In this document: piece by piece, positions 33,412 to 45,683 of the stretch
Position numbering within the stretch: position 1 is the stretch's first letter
Layout of the letters: each line of letters starts with the position of its first letter
Source: Erythroxylum novogranatense
Lineage: Eukaryota; Streptophyta; Magnoliopsida; Malpighiales; Erythroxylaceae
Length of the DNA stretch: 64,000 nucleotides
Reading direction: 5' to 3'
NCBI GenBank assembly: GCA_029891385.1
Contig: CM057234.1
Span: 25,468,350-25,532,349, forward strand
Translations under genes and position numbers: made by a program
The notes under the pieces: generated by a model
Databases searched by the model: none
Seen by the model: only the letters and a program-made list of their open reading frames with translations
Told to the model about the DNA's origin: nothing

Positions 33412-36074
33412 TAAAGAAAATGTAGGCAAATACGTAATTTTCAGTTGTTGAGCATAGGAGGACAAAAGACGCATACATCGATTAATCAAATATTGTGGCA
33501 CCTTCAACGTGCATGTGCCGTGATTTGAAAAAGTTGGCGTGAAGTAATGATGCTGTCATCCTTTCGTCACTTGGGTACTTGAAAGCCATATTCTCTTTAT
33601 TTATACGAATATTTTTGGTGACAAATGATTAATCGTAGGCATTCAAAAGCAATTACCATCACTTAATTGAACACTACCAACCAACAAAACTAATGAAGCA
33701 GAATTCCAGGATGTAGGAAGGAACTAGGAGGCTGTACACCAGGAATACTTAGGACTCATTCAGTTACCTGAATACCCTTTTAATTTAGGTTGTAATTGTT
33801 CTTGGTTCCTGCATGAGTAAACACGAGAATCATGCATGGTCCCCCATGCACACCTAATACATGGTCCCCCATGCACCTAATACATGATAGATAAGCTGTT
33901 GCTATCAGTCTGCAAAATGATCTGAGAAAGCACTTGCATTTCAATTATGAATGTTTTGGGTGCTATTTCTGTTCAGTGCTGTCGAAATTATGAGGTTGAC
34001 GTATCTAGTTACTTGGTTCACTTTCCATACAGTGCTGTGGCCCCTGTCAAGCGAGATAGAAGAATTAAAATTTAAATTTTAAAACATATTTGATAGGAGA
34101 ATTTAATTATTTGATTCTTAATTTAAACGAATATATCAGTATCATAAACAATTTAAAATAAATCAAACCTATAAGAAATACCTTATATTAATAACAAAAA
34201 AGAAGTTAATAATAAAATGATAAAACAATTGGGGATAGCTATTATAAAAAAATTCATAATTACCATGTCTAAAACCAAACGTTAGAGGTATACACCACCT
34301 TGTGTAGGATTGTACAAATCTCATTGGGTGGTCATAATCTATGGAGAATGACCTGTGGTAGACCCCTTACAACATATAGAGACATGTCAATTTAGGTCAA
34401 ACTCACTTTTACAACATACAGAGACATGTCAACTAAGGTCACTTGAGTCACTTTTACAACATATAGAGACATGTCAATTTAGGTCACTTCTGCTCACTTC
34501 GTTTGTTTCTCTTGCAACTTCCAAATATGCATTGGTCTGGTCATGACACATGTTTTACATTTTAGAAAGATAAATCTCAATAATTTTCTTCCACTTAAAA
34601 GAAACATGTTTTGAAACATAAAAACTAACGGTCTAGGACACAAATTAGATTATATTGGATAAATTGATGTCATTGTGGTACAATTTTGGCCACACCCATG
34701 ATTGGATAAGATAATGTGTGAGGCATGTCCTTAGTCGGAGTGTTCAATCAAAGATGAGTATTTTGCCTCCAGATCTTCACCAGTAGTAACTCTTATAATT
34801 GATCCAAGCCTATGTGCATCGAATCCACTATTGCTGCTAATTGTGCTCACATCATACCCCCCAGGATTCGTCCATAAATCTTTAACTTTGAACTAAAAGA
34901 TACTCTCTCCAAAATCATAAAAACACAAAAGAGATTTAGATATTTTAAAAGCTTCTTTTAGGTTAGTAAATTATACCTATTTAACCCATACTGATTCTTG
35001 ATTATCAAATGCATTCTCCAACCATATTTAACCATCTTATATAGGTACTACATCATACAATACCCCATGTTTACACTTTTCAAAAGAAAAAGGCATCAAC
35101 ACCTATTTATTCACTTTATTTTTCCCACATTCATTTCGTAATAGTAGCTTATATGGCTTTGAATAATTCATAGTAGGCCAATGAACTTCTTTACAAGAGT
35201 AACATCAGCTACTTAAGTGCAACTCAGTGCAACTCCCTTTATCTATGATCATACTATATTTCTTATTAGAAATGATGTATCTAGAATAAAATATGTTTTT
35301 CTTTTATTACTCTAACTCATTCTCCTTGATTAAAAATCTTAACAATCTCCCACTAACAAGCATATCACCTTTAACAATATATCAAGCTCCATCATCACTA
35401 AGGTGATTGAGTATTGACTCTCATTCACGTCAAACTCCGTTCATAGGCTTGAATCTTTCCCCTTCAAGTTCAAAAGCTAAACCAAATTTTCTCAACGCTT
35501 AGATCATTATTCTCTTTAAGAACTTTTATTAGAGGTGTTAGATAGCATCTAATAAGCCTCTTTTCATTAAGAATTTAAGCTTATTCATCCTTCATGACTT
35601 CTTTGAGTCCATTTAACCGGTAGTAAAGCTTATAATTTCTTATCATGTGGCCTCTTTTTAATTTCATTCTCATATAGCCTATCAATTGTTTCTTAATTGT
35701 CCTCTTTTTATATTATTAGGTATTATTACTTTTGTGCTTTAATTTAATGGAACTAAAGCTTACCTTTACGTATTATAGTCTTTAGATGTTTCTTAAAATA
35801 GTCTACTTGATGTATGGTTTTCATTATTATTATTATCCATATTATCAATTTTATATTTAACATTTTCAAAAGATTTGTAAAGGATTCTTTACCTATAATA
35901 GAGTAAGATGATTATAAAGATTTTTCGTCTTGTGTGATAAATAAGTTGTTATGAGATTTCACTTCATATGCAAAATCAATAAGGTAGCGAATTTTTAGGT
36001 GAAAAATAGAAACATAGGCTAATGATTGTTTGGCTTAACCACTATTAATTAGTTTTATCTATTTTTTCGTACCA
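33412..36074. other. Duplicated non-coding block with small tandem repeats
   Basis: It matches 5691-7085, 10485-11232 and 12758-13250 of copy A. At 34368-34490 a unit around ACAACATATAGAGACATGTC occurs three times, while copy A (6667-6750) has two. At 33835-33885 a CATGGTCCCCCATGCAC unit is doubled and absent from copy A. No gene is seen. Confidence 0.7.
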
Positions 36075-36083
36075 CTAGTAATT

Positions 36084-38563
36084 TGTAACATCCCGTTACT
36101 AATGTGAATGGCATATTGGTAATTCGGATGGTTTGGGACTGTGTGTATTTATGATTTGACTTGCATATGCATTTATAGCCTCTATTTTAGTGATAAATGC
36201 TTAAGTGTTGCACGAGCATATGTATGTACATGCATGTATGACAATTTTCTGATTTAATTGTGTAAATTGGAAAATGGGGTGATGATTGCGCAGGTTAAGT
36301 TTTGAATATAGAATTGGAGAGAAATTGAATTTTAGAGAGTTGAAAATTGAAATTGGAGTGTAGAATTATGTGTTTTATATTTTGATGATTTATATGAATT
36401 TTTCTGAAATTTTCGGAATAATAGGTCCGGACCGAAAAATTGGCCTAATGACTGATTTATTTGAATTTCCGGTTCCGAAATGGATTGTCCAATGGTAATG
36501 GAGGAACTAGAATTTGATTTGAGGAATTAGGGTTTAGAGCCCTCAAGAATTTGAGAGAATTTAGAACAAGAAATTAGACTGTGATTGTTGGACTGGTCTT
36601 GTGGCAATTAATTGCCAAACAATCCCTTATTTCCCTAAGTTTATAAACCCTATCCTTTGAATTTTTAGCCTCTCACGAAGCTTGCTTTCCTCTTCTTCTT
36701 TGTCATCTTCTTCCTTGATTTCCTCTTGATTTCTTCTTGCTAGTTTGCTTCCCCTTTCATCTTTGATCTTTTCCCCTTTAGCTTGAGTTGGAGAAAATGA
36801 TATTTGGGTTGGTTTTTGGAGATCGCCGTGGGTGTATATGAGATTGGGGATTTGAGGATTTTGGGTGTTTTTGAAGGATTGAAAGCTTAAATCAAGTAAG
36901 TTCTCTTCCTTCGCTTGAGATAGTTAATTTATGGTTTAATTAGAGTTATTGATTTATATATTTGATGATTGAAAGTGTTTGGGTTTCGGATGATAGGTTT
37001 TGAGAATTTTAACGTGATTAATTTAGGGTAATTGTGAGATAATGAACATTTGAGGGAATTGAGGTTTTGATATGAGTTGTGTTTAGTGTATGGAGTTGCT
37101 TTAGAGTGTTTGTAAAGGGATAGGTTGAGTTTTGGATGAAATTTAGAGAGAGAATTGAAAAAGGAGAATTGGAGAAGATGAACCAGAATCCGCACGTCAC
37201 GACGTGTAATTAATTAAACGTCGCGACGAACGGAGAATTGGGCACCGCGACGAGCCGATTCCGTCCGCACGTCGCGACGAAGGCGAGATGACTCGTCGCG
37301 GCTAACGACCTTGCCCCGCGGCGAGGGAGCTTGATTTCTAAAATGGAGTTAGTTGTTTAAATAATGATTTTTGAGGTTTTAGATTCTTATTGAATTGGAT
37401 ACTGATTGACTGTGATTATAGAGTCGAATTGAGATGATTCGAGAATAGGATCGGGAATGTCATAACATGTATTGTACTAATTACATTCGCTACATATGCA
37501 TTATTGACTATTGGAATTTATTAGTAATGTGTGATTATTCTGATTTGTTTTAGAGGCGCAAGTGGAGCGTCGATCCTCCGACATAATAGAGACTTCCCGG
37601 CAGTAGCTCGGAAGTTTAGAGGTGAGTAACCTAGTTGGTTCCTCAATCTCTGATTTGTTAAATGCTTGAATGAACTGTGTGACCTAACTGAATACTGTGG
37701 AATGAGATGTGTCATTGTGAAATTGTGAATGCATGCAAGGCATGATCGGAAATTGGTAATTAACAGTTGTGATTGGAGCAAATTCTGATCGGAGCTATAA
37801 GCTCAACCACTGTGAGAAGGGAATAGTGCATACTCAGAGGGCTCTCCTATCCCTAATGCACGTGGGCAGTAGTGCATACCCAAAGGGCTCTCCTACCCCT
37901 AAAACGCGATTTCTGTTTAATGTGCCCAGAATGGGATAATATTGACGCTCAGTTACAATACTAAAATGAAATGAAAATCATCATGCATTCGGTATGTGAT
38001 TGTGTTGTGAAATTGAAATGGGTTGAATGCATATGTGTGATAATTGTTTAGTGAATTTATGATTGCTATTCCGAACGTGTCATTGTGTTGCTTTGTACGC
38101 AATTTTGCATAATGCATGAATTGGGTGAACCATCGATGATGGTTACTCATTGAGTTCACAAACTCACCCAACATTACATTTTTTTTTCAGGGCAGAGATA
38201 ATCGACTCCTAGCTCCAGTTAGCGTGACTTTTCCCGCTGTGTGAGTGCTGGCAAGTGAAGTATGGTTCACAGGTCAGTCAGCTGGGATTTTTTGTTGATG
38301 ACCTAATTAGGAGTGATTTCAGTTCCTTTTGGATTTGTACAGTATGTAATTATGTCAGAATAGTGTATTCACGGTTTTTAAGAAATGAAAAGAGAAGTAT
38401 CTTTTGGGTTTTAAATTTAGTGGTTTTGATGTTACAGCTTTATTATGGTGATGTCATGTGGTTTGTAGAAATGATCGAATCGTAATGCACTCGTATCGCG
38501 GGTTATGTATCGGAACGACCTACGGGCGTCTCGGTGCGTAACCTACGGTAAGGGGGTGCTACA
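36084..38563 (+). mobile_element. 2.48-kb LTR-like insertion in copy B
   Basis: The ends are TGTAACATCCCG and GGGGGTGCTACA, which also form a short inverted repeat. The empty site is in copy A near 13250. The flanks share CTAGTAATT (36075-36083) and TTAGTAATT (38564-38572), an 8-of-9 match rather than the 5 bp expected of an LTR element. There is no coding frame. It has LTR-like content: TTTATAAACC at about 36650 followed by a long pyrimidine-rich stretch (36675-36780), a doubled GTGCATAC...GGGCTCTCCTA unit (about 37827-37905), and a CTCACCCAAC...TTTTTCAGG motif near 38163-38190 like those I associate with chromovirus (Tekay/Del) LTRs. I favour a solo LTR, with a Mutator-like element as the alternative because of the 9-bp flanks. 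Confidence 0.65.
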
Positions 38564-39514
38564 TTAGTAATTAGTTTTTATCTCTCGTTCATTACTCTTT
38601 TTTACTATTATTGTGTTTGATATGAAATATTCTATATTAAATTTTCATAACCATTCATTAAAATAGATAATCAATTTATTAATTTGTAAATTATACAAGA
38701 ATAAATGCACATAATTTATCTCTCTTCTTATATATCGTCCAGACGCTAACAAATTTGTCGAAAAACAACGTTGGATGATTTGAAACGATAACTTAGTTTA
38801 ATTGAAGCTGCAAATATTTTATTTATAAGGCAAATTATAAAATAGCATAAAGGAGATTTGCAATATTTTTGATCAATCATTAGGTGTTAAATAAAAAAGA
38901 AAAGAAAAGATTACAAAGAGGTCACATAAAGTTATAACTCATAACATATTCATTAAAATATCATTTTGGTTCCTTTTCATTTGATATACAATCTAGATTG
39001 AATAATTGATATGACTTGCATAATGATATTCTTTTCTTCATAGTAAAAGCAATTAAATATGAGTAATTATTATGAAACAATATTATATATTATATAAGGG
39101 ACCATTTAATCATTACATAGGAAACTTTAAAGTAATTTTAAAGGTTGTCTATTATGTATTAATCTATAAATGATATAAGTATTGATAGGCAGAAAGGTCA
39201 AACTAGAAAGATCAATTGCAATAATACATCATTCTTAGTATTAAAATAGTCCTTATATATTAATTTTGACTTGTGAATGTAATTAAGTAATTAACCGATT
39301 AATAACAAAATCAAGGCTTTTAGTTTGGCAGTTCAATTCATTAAAACACGAGTGACGAGTGACTACACATAAAAAAAGTAACATTTGGTAGGCTGAAATC
39401 ATACATAATAATTTTAGAGGGAGAGAATGTCAAAGGCATCTTTCTTCCTTTTTGCTGTTTTAACTGTGCGGAGACTGAAGCTGTCAAGGAGATTTTCACG
39501 GTTCGGAAAATGCC

Positions 39515-40866
39515 AATGTTTCTGGATCTTAGGATTGCTACCGATGAACTAACGATGTCTTTTCATAACTTATTTTATATTAATCATTATGACGTTAAGC
39601 CTAAAATCTCGCAATAGAATGGAATTCAGAAAATTTTGATACTCCACGACTTTATTTTTACGTAGCAAGGAGGTTATTTTGTATAGACCCACATATATAA
39701 ATAAAATAATAAAAATTATATAAATTAAATAATAAATAAATAAAACTCACGCACCAAATTATTATATGAATAAAATCATAATAAATATATAACTAAATAA
39801 AAATAATATATAATTTGACTTTCAAAATACATAACTAAATAATAAAACTGTATATTAATTTTATTAAAAATGAAAAAGTATGAGTGAAAAATAAGAACGT
39901 GATGCAAGTTTTGCTTCAATTTCACTCCTTTTGTATGTTATTCGGTTACTTGATATGTACAGAAATGTGTCATTCCAGTTTCAAATTCACTCTTTACTTG
40001 ACTTAAAGGAGAAGGAGCAAAGATTTTAGTATTATTAACGATAATTATTATATTATTATTTTAAAATTAAAATTAAAATTAAAATTATAATAAAATTGAA
40101 CTAAATTGATAATTAAAAATCTTTGAAAAAGGTGGGAAGGAAAAGGGGAAATTTTTTTAAAAAAATTTTGTTAAAAAATTTCTCTATTTTTTAAAATCTA
40201 TCATATAAAATAGTTGGTTACTATCCAACAATACTAACAACTGGTATCTTTAAATAGAATTTTGTAACACATTTTAGCTGATAGTAACTGGCACGGTACA
40301 AAACCTATATCATGGAATCTTGTACTATAAACTCCTCTATTCTTCTGAATCACTGCTTTCATTCTGCTGCCTTGTTACTATTACACACTCATAGCTTTGA
40401 TGATCTTAATTGGCATCAACATTCTTGTCAAGATAAAGTTAAAAGAAATTTAGTCAAATTTGTAATATTTAAATAAAGTTAATATATTGTTGTCAAGACT
40501 AAATTTCTTTAACTTTATTTTTTATTATTGAGCCAGCACATGAGAGTTGACTATACCAAAAGCCAACAGCGGAGTTTCCTGAATAGAGACTATCTATGAT
40601 TCTAACCTCGAAGATGCCATGAGTAACCAAATTCTTTTGTAATCATCATCAAAATCGTGTTTTTTTACCCCATCCTGACCCTCTTTTAGGTTTAATATTT
40701 TATCATCTTATTTTTATCGTACCATCATCATCTATTCCTTTCAATCAATCTCTCGAATTCGAACATTATGGCTAAAAGAACAACAAAAGCATTTGCTAAT
40801 TTAACAATTCCATTGGTGAATTCACTAAGATTTGAAAAGTGAGAATATATTTACTATATCACTAAT
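39515..40866. other. Copy-B region with little match to copy A
   Basis: 39515-39890 replaces the unrelated 14251-14900 of copy A, and 40196-40866 has no counterpart there. The block between them (39895-40195) does match 14900-15185. The second part includes a possible LTR relic (TATAAACTCCTCTATTC at 40327) and a foldback: arms of about 27 bases containing AAAGAAATTTAGTC lie at 40431-40457 and, inverted, at 40491-40520. No gene is seen. Confidence 0.5.
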
Positions 40867-41593
40867 TTAAAAGTATATAATAAATGAATTCAATGTTGAT
40901 GAATTATGTAAAAGATATTTCTAAAAAACTTAACAAAATATTGTTTAATCATTTTTATAAAAAGTTCATATATAATAAAAGAAAATTCATAAAGAAAAAT
41001 ACAAGTGATCCATTGAATTTCAAAATGGTTCAAATTCAATGAAAAAGTAATGCTCACCCACTTGGATTATCGTCAATCATGCTCTTTTGGTGGACTAACT
41101 TGTGCTTTTTGATTCCGTATAGTTCCAGCTAGGAACCTTCCACTTTTCACCATATATTCAAAAAACACTCTCAATGCAACCTATATATATTCATTGTCTT
41201 CTGTCCAACATGTAAATTCAACTTTTCCATATTCATTTACTCTCAAATAAATTATTTGGATTTCACATTGAAGTCTTCTTCTACGGTGTTAAAGACTTAG
41301 TTGACGTTGATGGAGCGAAGGATTTCTAGACTAGCGAACCTTCCTTCTTTAAACTGCCTCTTCAAGGCTACAAGACACCACGAAATGAATAGTTCACAAG
41401 AAACCAAGAATATTATAACATGCATACGTCAAAACACACAGAGTAAAGCACTCTTGCTAGCTCGCAACTAAAACTTCATCTACCAGTTTGAGAGAAGCGA
41501 AGTGAGCGTGCTATGGATGAGGGTAGAACTGTTGAATTTTTCTTGCATCGTGAATTTAAATAAGGAGAATTTAAGTAATGGAATATGTAACAT

Positions 41594-42408
41594 GAGCCTT
41601 AGTTACGACCTAGGATTAATCGTGAACTTGTATTAACAGAAAAAAAAAAAAGCAAAAATCTACCTGATCTGTCATCTATTTCCAATGAACGAGCTTTTGA
41701 ATACTGAACTTGTAACTAATTATAAGACTACACATATCACTAATTATAAGGCTATATATGTTATCATTTATAAAGCTACATATTTCACTATTTTATTGCT
41801 CTGCATGTCACAAATCTAAAGTACTATTTGTCACAAATTTAAAGGGTCATTTGTCGTTCATTTAATTGAGTCATTTGTCAGTTATTCTTAATACTACATG
41901 TTACCATTTCATAGAACTAATCAACTCAAATTTCTATGTATCAATTTGTATTGCCCTTTAACATCTTTTCAGACTAGATGCACATATCACCTCATCAATT
42001 ACTCAATTGTAATAATAAATTCTCAAATTAACTAATTATAATCCACCAACTCATTCATGTTATTGGTAAATCAAAATACAAAATATTAAGAATGCATATT
42101 CATATCACATTCATTTTCGTTCCATACTTTGAAATATGTCAATTGAGTGCATATACTATCTTGCAATGTTTTCTAAATCATGATTCATATGTATATACGA
42201 ATATTATGCATGTGATTGAAATGCACCTCGTAAATTCTTAATTAAAATAACTTATGTGACTTAATCTAACAATTTAATTTCTTAACAATATTAAGAGGTA
42301 GGATATTACATAACTCTGTAAACTTTCTTGATAATTTAAAAAATTGTTTATCCTTATGTCATTAACTTCTTTCTTAGCACGTGGATCTCTTAACAGGTCA
42401 AAGAATCT
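41594..42408. other. No recognisable feature
   Basis: This is AT-rich DNA between the end of segmental copy B and the CACTA terminus at 42409. Short repeats of CATTTGTCA and ACTATTTGTCA occur near 41820-41890. No coding frame is seen. Confidence 0.5.
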
Positions 42409-42790
42409 CACTACAAGAAAACAAGGTATTTTGCGACGTTTTTAAAACGTCACAGAATGTCAAAAAACATCGCAGAATGTATTCTACGACGTTTTCATAA
42501 ATGTCACAAAAAACGTCGTGGAATGTGGTGTAGGCAAAAGGTTTCCACGACGTTTTATAAAAAATGTCGCAAAAAATGCTAACATTTCACGACGTTTCAG
42601 AAAACATCACTAAAAGGTTGGACAATCCGCGACGTTTTAAAAAACGTCACGGATTGTCTAGCATTCCGCGACGTTTTTAAAACGTCACAGAATATTAAAG
42701 AATCTGCGACGCTTTTTGAAAACGTTGCAAAAGGTCTTCAGTGACGTTTTTAAAAACATTTCGAAATGTCTTCCGCAACGTTTTTATTAT
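42409..42790 (+). mobile_element. CACTA (En/Spm) terminus with subterminal repeats
   Basis: It starts CACTACAAGAAAA, the conserved plant CACTA end, preceded by TCT. The next 370 bases hold about ten forms of GCGACGTTTTTAAAACGTC on both strands, the dense subterminal repeat array that binds transposase in this superfamily. No inverted partner end (TTTTCTTGTAGTG) was found to the right, so the element is truncated or its other end lies elsewhere. The repeat sequence differs from that of the CACTA element at 46910, so these are two families. Confidence 0.85.
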
Positions 42791-43099
42791 TATTTTTTGA
42801 AAATCAAATTAATTTAATAATTTTAATAATTATTCTTAATCTTATTTGTTTAATAACTATTCAATATTATTTATAAATTTTATTTATTTAATAATTCTTC
42901 AATTTTTTTAGTATATCATTAATTTTAAACATTCCATTATTATTTTTCCATTTTTAAAATTATTTTAATTTAATAATTTTTTAAATAGACTTTTTTTTTT
43001 ATCTTTTAGTGTTATTGTTATTTTTCATTAAATAGAACAAATGATCCTTCCACTCACAAAGTTCCTTGAAACATTGGAAGAGTAACTAAAACTATCAAA

Positions 43100-44290
43100 T
43101 CTGAAAACTTTTTATTCAGATCACTGATCTTCCTAGAAGCCAAATTATCAGGTCTTGAACTGGTTTTTGTTTCAACACCTGATTTATCAGTACAATTACT
43201 GCCCTCTTATTTGTCAATGTCCTCTTGCTTCTGAATATCCTCTTGCTTTTCAGTGTCTTGCATCTCGATGTCCTCATTCTTCTTCAACTCATCTAACTCC
43301 ACCAAGGAATCATTTTCCCCAGGCTCTACAATGCCATTGCTCACAACTGACATTCGGGAAATCAACTAGTCTTGGTGAGGATGCTTTTATTGCTCTCTCT
43401 TTATCAGCCTGCATAAGAGCTTAAGTTAGAAAACATAAATGAACAAGGAATCACAAGTATTTTTACAAGGGAAATTACATGCCTGAATCAGAAGCCAAAT
43501 GTATGGATGTTGAATCAGAAGACAAATTTTGTACGTCCTGTAACATTACCATAACAACATAAAACCTGGTTTGAGATGTGGTCTACCAAGAGTCAGTATA
43601 CATTACATCATTCATTTGAAGTATATTTAAGAGAAAACACAGGCGTCTATCACCATATATAGCACTTGGCAGAAGATTGAAGAGAAATATGATCAAATAA
43701 CTAAAGAGAAATGTGATCAAATATCAAGAAAGCCCATATTACTTTCACAACAAAGCATAAAGAATTTAACATGGTTAAAGAAACACAATACACAAAAAGA
43801 CATGAAAAGAAGGAAAAGTACCTTTTGGATTCAACAATCATCATCTCAACCTCTGCCATTTGAGGATCATCCAAGTCATTGAAGTAAATATTTACATAAC
43901 CGACCATGGCTGGGAAATAGCATATAATATTTAATTGAGATATTTAGGATGATTTAATTGAGATATTTAATTGAGACATTGGAAATGATAGGTATACCAG
44001 CGGTTGAGAGGCGATTTGCTTCTGAATTTGCCCATTCCACAAACTCATCAATTTGCCCATTTCGAGTCCGAAAAATTCTAGGTCTAAGATCTGCAAGGAC
44101 CTCAACGAAACCTAATTCCAGAACAAAAATAAAAAAGAGCCAAAACAGACTACAAAATCTCTGAAAACAAATCAAACAAAGCGAAAATCGATGAAAACCT
44201 ATACAAAACTGAAAAGGAACTTACCGGTGTAATTAGGCAGAGCTGTGCTTCTGGTTTCAGAGAGAGAGATAGACAGAGATGAGAGGAATA
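43100..44290 (-). pseudogene. Spliced gene fragment inside the CACTA region, one NAT9-like exon
   Basis: The minus strand shows consecutive exon-like pieces with proper splice sites: one ending 44225 (...TALPNYTG, donor GTAAGT), 44111-43998 (FVEVLADLRPRIF...ANRLSTA) and 43909-43822. The last reads AMVGYVNIYFNDLDDPQMAE. They join in one open frame. Further candidates are 43537-43483 and an acidic, lysine-rich stretch in 43420-43100 with one stop. The third exon resembles the G-D-V-N-I-Y-x-N-D-x-D-D-P region of N-acetyltransferase 9-like proteins (GNAT family), from memory. The other exons I do not recognise. They may come from other genes. A CACTA element that captured host exons is the best explanation. 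The gene is not complete. Confidence 0.55.
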
Positions 44291-44305
44291 GAAAAGAGTG
44301 GAGGG

Positions 44306-45625
44306 GGTTATTTGTTAGGTACCGAAAGGCTGAGAAGAAGAATAAACCAGAAGAACAAAGACAATAATGGTAGAAAGTGGCTCGAAAAAGAGGGAAAAGG
44401 CGACGTTGAGTTGGGGGGAAGGAGATAGTCGATCGAAGGTTTTAACAAAAGCAAGGAGGCGGGAAAGGATTATAGTCGGAGGTTTATCATAGGAGGGAAT
44501 TGAAATAAATATTGAATAATTTACGAAAATAAATATTGAATAATTCAATATTATTAATATAACAATTCAAATTGTTTTGGAATGGAATGTTCACGGTTTT
44601 GGATTGGAATTTTTGAAGTTGATAATTTTAAATTGTTGGATTGAAGTTGAAGAATACCATTGGTATATAATTATGTTATTTTGGGTATTGAATTTTGGTA
44701 AATAATTAGTTAAGTATAAAATTATGAAATTATAAATTAATAATAAATTTCAAATAAATTAATAATTCAATATATATATTTTAAAAATGATTAGTTAATA
44801 ATTAAAATAAATAAATAAATATTTTAAATAAATATAATTTAAAATGATTAGTTAATAAATAAATATATAAATAATTAAATAAATTTCAAATAAACTAATT
44901 AGAAATTAATAATTAGTTAAGTATAAAATTATGGAATTAAATAAATATAATTAAATTTAAAATATATTTTAAAACATATAAATTTCAAATAATTTTGATT
45001 TAATAATTAAAATATATAAATAAATAAAAATTCGAGGCGAGCTCGCCTCTAATCGCTTGATCTAGCCATTTTAGCCAGGCTCATGAGGTGAGGTGACCGC
45101 CGCCTCATGAGACTGCAAAAATGGTCAGGCTCGCAAGGGCGAGCCCTCACCCTCGCGAGCTTTTAATTTTTTTATATATTTTAATTATTAAATCAAATTT
45201 TATTTTAAATTTATATATTTTAAATTTAATTATATTTATTTATAATTATTATATTAATTTTATATTATTATTAAATTCTTTTCGATATTATTATTCTCAT
45301 TATTCTTATTATTATTATTATCCTTTTGTATGATTATTATTATTATTATTATTAAATTCCTTTTCGATATTTCAATTATGTTAATTATTATTTGTGTAAT
45401 AATAATTATGATTATTATTACTATGATCTATATTATTATTAATATTATTTATATTATTATAATGGTGATTATTATTACTATGATCTTTATTATTATTAAT
45501 ATTATTTAAATTATTCTTATTATTCTTATTATGATTATTATTATTATTATTTTCAAACCCTCATGAGGCTTAGTAGCTCGCCCTCGTGAGGCTTGGTTAT
45601 TATTATTTTTATGAATACTACATCA

Positions 45626-45683
<58 letters not shown>

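Larger units (their letters stand above)
31700..41593 (+). repeat. Segmental duplication, copy B
   Basis: This is the partner of 3269-15906 in the same orientation. It starts inside CNGC2 exon 1 and carries the gene's leader, promoter and about 9 kb upstream. Relative to copy A it has a Harbinger-like insertion (31964-33411), a 2.48-kb LTR-like insertion (36084-38563) and about 670 extra bases at 40196-40866. It lacks the hAT element, the TRIM and the 11233-12757 segment. The match ends after AAGTAATGGAATA, at about 41588-41593 against 15902-15906. No conserved reading frame was found. Confidence 0.9.

Noticed and set aside
34355..34546. 63-codon frame with repeated peptide units
   Set aside because: It is produced by the three-fold DNA repeat around ACAACATATAGAGACATGTC. 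Copy A has two units and no matching frame.
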